This document shows positions 1-10,799 of a stretch of 14,697 nt of DNA, one piece after another. Position 1 is the stretch's first letter; each line of letters opens with the position of its first letter. The notes beneath the pieces are model-generated. The model made no database searches, was not told the DNA's origin, and worked only from the letters and a program-made list of their open reading frames with translations. This DNA comes from Conidiobolus incongruus B7586 (Eukaryota > Entomophthoromycota > Entomophthoromycetes > Entomophthorales > Conidiobolaceae). The position numbers were made by a program, and so were the translations under genes. The stretch lies in the NCBI GenBank assembly GCA_000697335.1, contig JNEM01014740.1:1-14697 (forward strand), in the 5' to 3' direction.

Positions 1-1894
<1,894 letters not shown>

Positions 1895-1968
1895 TCTATA
1901 AGTAACTTAATTAGTGTTATAAAGTATATTAATTTTGAAAGGTGGATAGACTGAATAAATGAAAATGA

Positions 1969-1992
1969 AATATCCAAAATATCTTGGATATT
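1969..1992. repeat. Perfect 9-bp inverted repeat in the calcineurin A upstream region
   Basis: The arms are aatatccaa and ttggatatt, separated by aatatc. It lies 75-98 bases upstream of the calcineurin ATG, so it may fall in the mRNA leader as a hairpin or act as a palindromic protein site. In DNA this AT-rich, 9-bp arms can occur by chance. Confidence 0.4.
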
Positions 1993-2053
1993 ATGAAATT
2001 CATTTGACCATTTATTTCGTCATTCATTTTGATTAAATCAACTCAACCAAGCG

Positions 2054-2063
2054 GTATGATTGG
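2054..2063 (-). promoter_or_regulatory. Candidate CCAAT box of calcineurin A
   Basis: Read on the minus strand this is CCAATCATAC, about 165 bases upstream of the calcineurin ATG. The same ten bases recur upstream of the BFA1-like gene at 13124-13133. CCAAT is the site of the HAP/NF-Y complex in fungi; function here is inferred only from sequence and position. Confidence 0.3.
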
Positions 2064-2452
2064 ATAATTCAATAAACTATTTCAAATAAAAATATTGTTT
2101 TGTCTCCTGTTATCATATAAAATCAGGTTATTTATTAATCATCAAACAATATTACCAAATTTCAAAAATATTTATTATGTAAAAATTGTCGTATCGATTT
2201 CAATCTATTCTGGTGATATATATTTGAATAATACTTTTATCAATACCTATTTATTTCAATTCATCAGAATAAATAAATATATTATTGATTTTATAAGGTT
2301 TTCATACATTGTTTTTATAAAAATTATTTTGAAAAAATTGTTAATTTTTTATTTAAATAATTATGTATAGCAATCATTGAAAACTGTATTTGATAATATA
2401 AATGATTCAATTTTTTGAACTTATATTCAAATATTTAATCAATGAGATAGAA

Positions 2453-2473
2453 AATATCAAATATCTTGATATT
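2453..2473. repeat. Inverted repeat similar to the one at 1969-1992
   Basis: The arms aatatcaa and ttgatatt flank atatc. Apart from one base missing in each arm and one in the loop, it matches the element at 1969-1992. The resemblance could reflect a shared binding site or just AT-rich composition. Confidence 0.3.
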
Positions 2474-3396
2474 CAGTTTAATTATATCTGTATTTTTTTC
2501 AATTACTAGGTATTGTGAAAGTGTATAGTTTAATTGGAATATTAATATCAACGTATTTATACATTTATATCTTAATAAAGCCATTTATTATATATTCCTA
2601 TGATACCTGGATTTTTCAACAAGAATCTCGAGATTAGATTAATGAACGTGAATTAACACTGGTGTTTATTCAATAAATAATATAAATTGTTAGTTATCAA
2701 GTTTTTTAAATGTTTTCAATATCTATCTTTTTATTTATATAAAATTGGGAAATTTATAAGTTGTATTGAATGACCTTTTATATCCTTAAAATATTGAAGA
2801 GATGAATCTATAATTAATAGAGAAATACCAATATTAACCTTAATTATAATACTGGTATTCGTTTATACTCTATTTATGATTAAAAATAATAAGCATTTAA
2901 TTTTTAATATTAAATAATAAATTGTATAATATGATATTAATAAATCATCGTATCGATTTTTAATAGTGATAGCTATTTCAATGTTACCATTTTTATGATC
3001 AAATGAGTTAATATCAACAATACAGATAAATTTCGAAAAAAATATTTATTTCCGATGTATAATTAATAATATTTTTATAAAGTATTGATGATAAAAGGAT
3101 TTATGGCTGAAATTAAATTATCTAAATGATATAATAGTACTTAGTAATTTTATTTCATATAAGAAATTCAAAGTATCAATTAAATCAAACCTAATATGCA
3201 ATGAAATTTGGATCTTCAAAATTCCCATAATAATTATAGCAATAATCAAGTTATAAAATGTGGATGAATTGCAAATTCATTTAATATACACAATATTCAA
3301 ATTTTTAAATTTCAGTCAATTAAATTTCAGATTAAATAGTATTAACTAATATATAAACTAACTCTATATTTATTTCACTTATTATTTTTTAACTCT

Positions 3397-3495
3397 ATGA
3401 AATGCAAGAGCAAAATGATCAAGATTCTTCAAAGGTGACTAGATTTTGTTGATATTATCCATTTATATTAATTGATTAATAGAAATTATCAATGA
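3397..3495 (+). promoter_or_regulatory. Short upstream ORF overlapping the UPF2 start
   Basis: An ATG at 3397, five bases before the proposed UPF2 ATG and in another frame, opens a short frame. In the spliced message it ends at TGA 3493-3495; in unspliced RNA it ends at TGA 3436-3438. Its context is poor (T at -3), so most ribosomes would probably scan past it to 3402. It could still lower translation. It depends on the transcript starting upstream of 3397. Confidence 0.3.
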
Positions 3496-6400
3496 AAGAT
3501 GAAAATATTGAAGAAAACTCTGAATTTTTATCATTGATTGCTCAAAGAGAAAGGCGAAATGAACTTTATGTGAAAAATTCTAACGCCTGGAAAAATAAAT
3601 TTGGTAATATGATAATAACACAATATTTTAATAATATTAAACAGTGTTTAATAATAGAACCTAAAAACTTGGACTCAAATTTAAAGAAGCATTCTTCATT
3701 CATTAAAAAAATGAAAACCCATTTAAATTCCGAAAACTGCGCTAATTTGCTTAATGAAATTCGAACTCTAAAACTTGAGAAATATTTGAGTGAAGTAATC
3801 GTAAGCTTGAATGAGGGCCTTGCTAAATGTAAAACAACTGCTAATGTCAATGCTGCTGTGGATGTTGTGTCTGCTCTTCACCAAAGGTTTCCTGATTCTT
3901 TCACTCCTGAACTGATGGATTCTATTAAGCAATCTCTTGTTCCACCATCCAAATCAGCTACCACCAACTCTACTGACAAGGAAAAAGAAGACACTGCCCG
4001 CATTTCCAAACAAAAGGTGATGCTTAGACTTGCTACCGAATTTTGGCTTACTGGATTGATGAGCGATGGTTCTGGATCTGGCTTTAGCTCCCTCAGGGAA
4101 GAGATTGCAGCCAATCCGATTAAAACCAATCAAAAAATCGCGATCAACTGTCCAATATATGAAATTTTAAAAGACTTGGTAAGAATATTAAATTCATCTT
4201 AAATCATATCAAACTCAATCCAATTTAGCTAGTCTACGATCAAGATACTACATTTGGTCTAAGTCTGGCTATTTCATTTGTCAAGCAGTTTGGTGTTGAT
4301 ATTTTAGGGACAATACCATCTAATTCAGGTTTAAGTTATCAGCTTCTAGAATCGCAAAGCAATCAATCCGCTTTAATTACGCCTGAAATTCAGAATGCCT
4401 TTAAAAGACTGCTCGAAAGCTATTTTAACAGAGCTTCGAAACGTATAATTAATGATCACAAAGTAGCGTACCTATCATGATCTAAAATTTATTTCAGTTA
4501 ATCTCAATTTTATGTTAGAAAATTCAAAGAATTGAAAAATCGAATGAAGAGCAATACATTAATAGAGGCGAAATTACTGAAAACTCCAAGATGTATTTTG
4601 AAAAAGCATTTAAAGCATACGAAAAAGATCTCTCTCTCATTAACAAGTAAATAGCCAAAGATTTTGATATTGACTATACTCAACAATCCTATAGCTTGGC
4701 TGAATTGCTGAATTTGCCTCAACCAAAACTCCCAGAAGATGAATCTGCCCCAACACAGTCCGATTCATTTGTAACCAGTGGTGATTCCTCAAGATTAAAC
4801 CCCCATAAATCTACTCCGACAGATCTTGGGCCTTGGGATGATGAAGAGTCAAAGAACTTCTACACTGATATTTTAGATATCAAGCTCATGGTTCCAGGAA
4901 TGTTGCTTGAAGGTGGCTCCAAACCGATTAAGCCGGCCAGCTTTATTGATGAAAAGCAAGACGAATCTGAAATTAACAACGCTGAGCCTGACCCCAAGTC
5001 CACCAATTTGAATGACAAAAATGCAGATTCGGCAATTCAAAATCCCGAATCGAAATCTTCCCACTCCAATGATGCGGATGCTCCTACTAATCAATCTCCA
5101 TCTCCTTTGCTCTCTTCTAGCAATGCTAAATCCGCACAGCTCGAGACTTTAATTTCCAAATTAGCCAATATGGCTAACCGAGATTTAATCAATGAAATTG
5201 CTGTTGAATTTTGCTATATCAACACCAAATCTAACCGTGCCAGACTAATCCAAGCTCTATTTGGTGTCAATCGCCTTCGGCTTGATTTGATTCCTTACTA
5301 CAGTCGTCTGATCGCCACTCTTAACCCTTATTTTCCTGAAATTACCCAAGGAGTTCTTGCATCCTTAGCTAGTGAGTTTAAAAGCTTCAGAAGAAGAAAG
5401 CCATCAGCAACAGGACATGATTATAGAGAATCTCGCATCAAAAATATCCGCTATATATCTGAATTAACTAAGTTTGGCTTGGCCCCATATCACGACATTT
5501 TTCACTGCTTCAAAGTATTGTTGGATGATATGACAAATGTTAGTAGTCTTGAAACGCTTTGCTCCATGCTCGATTGCTGTGGAAGGTTCCTTTACAAGAA
5601 TCCTGAAACTCACGAGAGAGCAAATGCAATGGTAATTTATATATTTATATATAATATTCATGCTAATTTAAACCATCTGCAAGTTAGAGCAAATGATCAA
5701 GAAGAAGAATGCAATGGCTCTGGATCCTCGTTTAAACACAATGATTGAGAATGCCTACTATCAAGTCAATCCACCCGATCAACCTGCCTTTCAAGCCAAA
5801 GTTCGATCGGATGCCGAATTATTCTTAATCCACTTAGTTAACGAGCAATTGGACTATCGATCTGCTGATCGTATTTTGAAAATCATCCGAAGATTTAATT
5901 GGGAGGATCAAAAGGTAATATTTATGTACCAACTTTGACCCATCTTATTCAATGGTTTTAGATTTACAAGTTTCTTTTTAAAACTTTCACCAAAGTCTGG
6001 AAATTCAAGGATTCAAGCGTGGCTCTCATTGCAATTTTACTTAATGGTTTACAAGTCCATCATCATGGTTTTGTGATCGAAGTATTAGACCAGGTTTTTG
6101 AAGATCTCATACTTGGATTAGAGGTATTTTATAATAGTCCTCTTTGAATATATATACTAAACTTTCTTAGTGGAATGACTATAGATACAATCAACGCCGC
6201 GTTTATTTAATGAAATATCTCGGAGAATTGTACAATTATAAAGTTCTAGATGCATCTACCATTTTTGAGACATTATACACTACTATCACATTTGGACATG
6301 GTAAATCATTTTAACCTTTGAACTTCAACCCGACTAAATCTATACAGAAAATAGTTTTCCCCGTTTGGGCTCCATCAACCCAATCGATCTTGCTGATGAT

Positions 6401-7560
6401 TTTTTCAGAATCAGATTGGTCAATACACTACTTGAAACATGTGGTAATAGCCTAAAGTTAAAAGAAACTGCTCGTTTACAAAATTTCATGATTTTCTTTC
6501 AAGTAATATTATATATACATTATTGAACAAATCCACTTATTATATTTAGATGTATATTTTTACCAAGCATGAACTGCCTTTGGAAATTGAGTTTGCAGTA
6601 TCCGACCTCTTTGATAAATTAGACATGAGCTCATTGCGTTTAAGTACATACGAAGAAGCTTATCATAGGGTCAATCAAATCATAATTCAAGATCAGGAAC
6701 TAGTACAGCGTAAGTCATTTTGAATTTTCTGATACCCAAAAATCTTAAATGGTTTTTTAGGCCTTTCGTCTCAATCTTTAAAAGAATCCGAAATCAATAA
6801 TATTTCTGATCAGGATGCTGCTGACAATCAATATATTGAAGCCATTTCTTCGCACAATAGCCCCCATTTGAATATATCGAGTGATATTGAAGATTTAGAA
6901 TCTGGAAACGAAAGTCTTTCAGAAGATGATAGCCAAAGTGAGCAAGGTGATGATAGTGAGCATGATGAGAGCGATCAAGAGTCTGAAGAAGATGATATTG
7001 ATGAGTTGGATATGATCAACGATGAAGACATGGAGCGAAAACTAAGAGAAGAAGAAGATGAAGAATTTGATCGAGAATTCAATTTAATGATGGCACAGTC
7101 TTTGGATTCAAGAAAATACGATAGAAAAGCTAAATTACAGGATATTCAGCTTCCCACTAGATTAGGAGAGCTTAAATCGGCCAAAATCGATCCCTCCCAA
7201 AACAAAGTATCATTCACTGTGCTGACCAAGAAAAGCGGCAAAGGTCAAAGCAGCTCCACTGCGACATCTGCCAAAACACTTGAAGTTCCAACCGAATGCT
7301 CTTTAGCTGTTAACACTCTTAATCGACAAGAACAAGAGCGTCAAGAGCAAATTCAGCTTAAGAAAATGGTGTTGGACTTTGAAATACAGCAAGATTTGCA
7401 AGAACGTAAAGATTTCCAGCATACATTGGCTAAACAAGGGATTAGTCTTACCAACTCCTCTTTTCTTTCTGCCAGCCCTACTCTAGATGGACATTCTTCA
7501 TCCAATACTAATGCATCTAGTGCTAAGCATCGCAGCAATCGTCATTTCAAAAAATTTTAA
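3402..7560 (+). CDS. UPF2: UPF2/NMD2, core nonsense-mediated mRNA decay factor
   Basis: Exons are 3402-3434, 3483-4178, 4229-4462, 4519-4646, 4695-5631, 5690-5914, 5962-6123, 6171-6300, 6348-6502, 6550-6709 and 6761-7560. They encode 1219 residues, within the family range. The ten introns are 47-58 bases and GT-AG. Three MIF4G domains are seen at about 50-325, 510-700 and 705-900. The third carries YNQRRVYLMKYLGELYNY, close to the family signature. A low-complexity D/N/S-rich linker covers about 375-505. The tail has an acidic run (about 993-1060) and then EFDREFNLMMAQSLDSRKY with DIQLPTR (about 1054-1089), the conserved UPF1-binding region. In the cytoplasm UPF2 bridges UPF3 and UPF1 and activates UPF1 on messages with premature stops. 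Exon 1 has only eleven codons and is the least certain part; the alternative start is ATG 3492 (Met15). Acceptors in introns 3 and 5 were chosen over nearby AGs that lead to stops. Confidence 0.95.
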
Positions 7561-7794
7561 TTTCTTCACAGCTGCTACTACTAATATCCCATCATTTTGC
7601 AAAAATCATTATTTCAGATTTTGCAAACAGATTGAGTTTGATTATACAATATAGACTTATACGAATGATTTATTTTACTAAGTCTGTGATAGTCTCTCTC
7701 TAGAACTTTCCATTTCAAATAGCTTCAAGTATTTACCTTTACTATATGAAGCTTCAAGTTTGATACAATGGAATCATCTAACTGATGGATTTTT

Positions 7795-7800
7795 AATAAA
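7795..7800 (+). terminator. Candidate poly(A) signal of UPF2
   Basis: This is the first plus-strand AATAAA after the UPF2 stop, about 235 bases downstream. In such AT-rich DNA the hexamer is common, so it is only a candidate. Confidence 0.35.
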
Positions 7801-8609
7801 TGTAAGTTACTCTTTTATATCTGTTTCGCTATGTAATTTATTGATGTTCCAATCAGCAGCTTAAACAAATTATAATTGACACTATTAATTTCATTAATAC
7901 CTTGAATGAATTAAATGTATTGAATTATTTTTTATTTTTGAAAATTTTAGTGAAAACATTTGTATTTATATAAAGAATATTGTTAACAATTTGAATAATA
8001 TAAATGAATGGCATTACTTTTGATTTTTATCACAATTATACTATAAATAATCTCAATGTTTTAAAATTAATTCACTATCTAATTATAATGTTTATTGGAT
8101 GTATTTTAAAATACCCTGATTAATATATAGTTATATAACTCAGATTCACATATTAACTTTTAATCAATTGATCAAATAATTTTATATTAAAGGGTTCAAA
8201 TTAATTTACATTTGTAATACCAATGATTGCTTAATCAGAATTCTTATTTATCTTCAGTTTAAAAATTATCATCATATTTGAAAAATCTTAACGTTATAAA
8301 TGGTAAAAATTGGATTTTATAAATTTTATAATATAATGTTATATATATGTTCTAGTTTGTTTCATAATTATTGCTTAGGTTTAATAACTTCAAATTAAGC
8401 GAAATAAGCGCATGATAATTATAGTTATTAATATAAGTATCATATTTTAAATGCTGATAATATATATATATATTAATCCCTATTCTTTAAAAGTTAAAAT
8501 GTAAAAAGATTTGGTTTGAATTGATAAAATTAAAATCACAGTAATCCCAAAAAAGTATGCTTTTCAATATTCAATTGATGAATTAAAACTTGATACCAAC
8601 TTTGATATT

Positions 8610-8630
8610 TTTATTTATTTAGCATTTATT
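8610..8630 (-). terminator. Cluster of candidate poly(A) signals of VPS24
   Basis: Read on the minus strand, three AATAAA copies fall within 21 bases, about 185-205 bases beyond the VPS24 stop. Another AATAAA overlaps the stop codon itself and is too close to serve. Composition makes chance copies likely. Confidence 0.3.
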
Positions 8631-8813
8631 GAGTAATAAAACAATATATATTATGTAAAATCCATTCAAAAAATAAATATCAATTTTAAATCTTTAAATC
8701 TAAAATTTTTAATTTTGTAAATACTTTGGTAAATTGATACTCAGGATTATCTATAATAATAGTAATATTATTTCATATTGGTATTAAATAATTAAAAAAT
8801 TATCATCAATTTA

Positions 8814-9443
8814 TTAATTTTGTAAAGCTGAGAGTCTAGCCTGCATTGCTTCCAACTCAGAATCTTCAGTTTCGAGCTGAATAGGATTAAGTTCTGTATT
8901 AACCATTTCCGCTGAGCCAAGTAGTCCTTTAGTGATATCGTATAATACTTTATTAACTTCTTCTTCAGCTTCTTCTTCCATATCCTCTTCCAAATCTAAA
9001 GATTCAAGAGTATCATCCATCATTTCTTCAATAATACCTGCTGTCATCATTTCTTTAGACATAGCTAGCATAGATTCCCTGATTTCTGGAATCCTGACCA
9101 AATTATTCACAAGTTTCATGACGTATGTGCTCTTTTGTAGAGTACCAGCAACTTTAGCAAGTGAAGTTTGGTGTTGAAGTTGCATTATAACTGAATTTAA
9201 TTGAGCCTTAGAGGTATACAATCTATCTTTATGTTTTCTTGCTCTTATGATTTCCTTAGCTAAAATTTTACAGCTTACAGTGTCATTTCTCTTAGCTACT
9301 TGTTTAATAGCTTGTTTGGTTTTATTCTCTTCTTGTTCAATACTACGGATTTGTTTATCCAGATTTCGTTCTTGACTTCGAATACTAGATCTCCATTTTC
9401 TAAATAACTCATCTGGAGTAGGTTTTTTGAAAATGTTGAACAT
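8814..9443 (-). CDS. VPS24: VPS24/CHMP3, ESCRT-III subunit
   Basis: A single uninterrupted frame encodes 209 residues, close to yeast Vps24 and human CHMP3. The basic N-terminal half (about 10-90) forms the family's helical core, with LAKEIIRARK (61-70) and LYTSKAQLNSV (75-85). Then come AGTLQKST (99-106), LVRIPEI (115-121) and MSKEMMTAGIIEEMMDDT (128-145), all diagnostic for this subunit. The C-terminal part is acidic and ends in a MIM1 motif, LEAMQARLSALQN (197-209), the tail that binds the MIT domain of Vps4. Vps24 caps or co-polymerises with Snf7 and works with Vps2 in membrane scission at endosomes. The start ATG is in good context (A at -3) and gives the expected N-terminus. It is the only gene here without introns. 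There is no frame damage and no sign that it is a retrocopy other than the lack of introns. Confidence 0.96.
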   Translation of the reverse strand: MFNIFKKPTPDELFRKWRSSIRSQERNLDKQIRSIEQEENKTKQAIKQVAKRNDTVSCKILAKEIIRARKHKDRLYTSKAQLNSVIMQLQHQTSLAKVAGTLQKSTYVMKLVNNLVRIPEIRESMLAMSKEMMTAGIIEEMMDDTLESLDLEEDMEEEAEEEVNKVLYDITKGLLGSAEMVNTELNPIQLETEDSELEAMQARLSALQN

Positions 9444-10799
9444 TCTTAAGGGATATGATACATATGTACTTATATATATATATTAAATTAATGAAGTATT
9501 CAATAATATTTTCAATTGAAGTGAAAGTAAATTATATACAATATAGTACTGGTAAAATGTCAACTTTAAAAGAATTACATTGTAATATTAATTATGGGAT
9601 GGCTATTAATATCTATTTTCTATTAACCAGTATTGCACAGCATATTAATGCAGGCATCAAAGCTATTTTTGTATTTTATTAGAATATTTCAATTGATTAT
9701 ATTTAATATAATTGTAATTTCAATTTAATACTATAAAATGAAATGTGCTATTCTTCGAATATAAAACATCATTTTAATTTGATTCTACTGAAATCCATAA
9801 TCATTATGAATAAACATAATTTTAATCTTGATAAAACAGCAATTTATCAGATATTTTAATTATTGTCTACAATAAATCTTCTTAACTTATAAAATTTGGG
9901 AATTGATATTAACTCGAAACTCAAAAAATACATTGATGGTATACTAGCTAGAATTCAACTCTTTCATATTTAAATAAAATGCATTATATATTATTTCATT
10001 AATAATGAAGATTATAGATATTGTACTAAAAATACTGATAATCACTGTTAGCTTTTACAACGCTGATTATAAAGAAAGCAGCAGTCTCCAACAATTTATG
10101 TATCTTTATCGTAGGACTCGGCCCAGATTCCATAAAATATAATAATATTATGGATAAAATATATCTATAACTACCTTACATATTTTTTTGATGAGTTACA
10201 CTTTTTGATGCATGCCAGCTAAAGAATAATTACAAAAAAATTTTTTTGACTTTAAAATAATTAACCTATTAAATCTGATTATATTATATTTTCAAATTTT
10301 GAAAACAATGGCCTTATTTAATAATTCATTATTATAAATTAAAATTTGACTAAGTATATTTACATAGAGAGAATTTATAACAGTAAAAATAAGCAAATTA
10401 ATATAAATTAAAATATATGATAATCTATAGTAATGTACATTTATATTGAACAAGGTTAATTACTATATGTATTTTAATATTCTATATTTATAGCATTATC
10501 AAATTTTAGAATTATTTATTTTTATTTACTCTATTAGGGAATAAACAATGAATGTTAATTTAAAATTCGAATGATAATAATTAATTATTAGATGAAAAAA
10601 ATAATTTATAATAAAAAAGAAAATTCGGTTTGTACAGAATAATTATATAGAATGATACATCTAGTTATAATAGACAGAAATTTATAATTTTAAATTAGTT
10701 TATATAAAGCTATATAATTAAGATTGAAATAATAATTAATCAAGAATGGGTTAGAAAATATATGAAGGAAATGGAAGGAGAGTTGACAGCTATAAAATC
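9444..10799. other. Intergenic region between VPS24 and the BFA1-like gene
   Basis: About 1.36 kb separates two minus-strand genes, so it holds the VPS24 promoter and the BFA1 3' end. Possible BFA1 poly(A) hexamers (minus-strand AATAAA) lie at 10515-10526. A (TA)6 run is at 9471-9483. A patch at about 10005-10142 is richer in G and C and holds a short open frame, listed separately. A 75-codon plus-strand frame at 9455-9682 matches nothing I recognise. No RNA gene is visible. Confidence 0.6.
10005..10142 (+). CDS. Possible small ORF, 45 residues with an N-terminal hydrophobic segment
   Basis: ATG to TAA encodes 45 residues. Residues 3-17 are hydrophobic (IIDIVLKILIITVSF), followed by a polar stretch and a basic tail (YLYRRTRPRF), which resembles a small secreted or membrane peptide. 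The patch is clearly richer in G and C than its surroundings. Against it: the minus strand is also open here (ATG at about 10136, 35 codons), there is no family match I know, and the Arg codons are mixed (CGT, AGG, CGG, AGA). It could instead be a promoter patch or the remains of an older gene. Confidence 0.13.
   Translation: MKIIDIVLKILIITVSFYNADYKESSSLQQFMYLYRRTRPRFHKI

Larger units (their letters stand above)
1895..3401. other. Divergent intergenic region between calcineurin A and UPF2
   Basis: About 1.5 kb of strongly AT-rich DNA lies between two divergent start codons, so it should hold both promoters. I see a CCAAT box on the calcineurin side, two similar inverted repeats (1969-1992 and 2453-2473), and a 12-base word, tcgtatcgattt, present at 2189-2200 and 2948-2959. 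There is no convincing gene: the open frame at 2095-2370 encodes only composition-driven I/Y/N/F/K and matches nothing I know. No tRNA or transposon is visible. Confidence 0.7.
7561..8813. other. Convergent intergenic region, 3' ends of UPF2 and VPS24
   Basis: About 1.25 kb lies between two converging genes. The first 240 bases are less AT-rich and are probably UPF2 3' untranslated region; they include agcttcaagt twice (7721-7730 and 7750-7759). The rest is very AT-rich with an (AT)7 run at 8460-8473 and no open frame or RNA gene that I can support. Confidence 0.65.

Noticed and set aside
2095-2370. A 91-codon plus-strand open frame
   Set aside because: Its residues are nearly all I, Y, N, F, K and L, as expected from translating AT-rich noncoding DNA; it has no motif or family resemblance and lies in the divergent promoter region.
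3492-7560. UPF2 as a broken gene with many stops
   Set aside because: Every interruption is a 47-58-base GT-AG intron, and phases close to one 1219-residue protein.
7561-8813. A conserved gene in the convergent gap
   Set aside because: All frames on both strands are quickly closed and the sequence has no family motif.
8814-9443. VPS24 as another ESCRT-III member such as VPS2 or SNF7
   Set aside because: The RIPEI, AGIIEEMMDD and LSALQN features fit the Vps24/CHMP3 branch best.
9455-9682. A 75-codon plus-strand open frame next to the VPS24 start
   Set aside because: It begins in the (TA)n run of the VPS24 leader and has no recognisable domain. The inner part from ATG 9557 looks a little more protein-like but is only about 41 residues.
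10020-10140. A tRNA or spliceosomal RNA in the GC-richer patch
   Set aside because: No T-loop GTTCGA-type motif and no cloverleaf pairing could be drawn.
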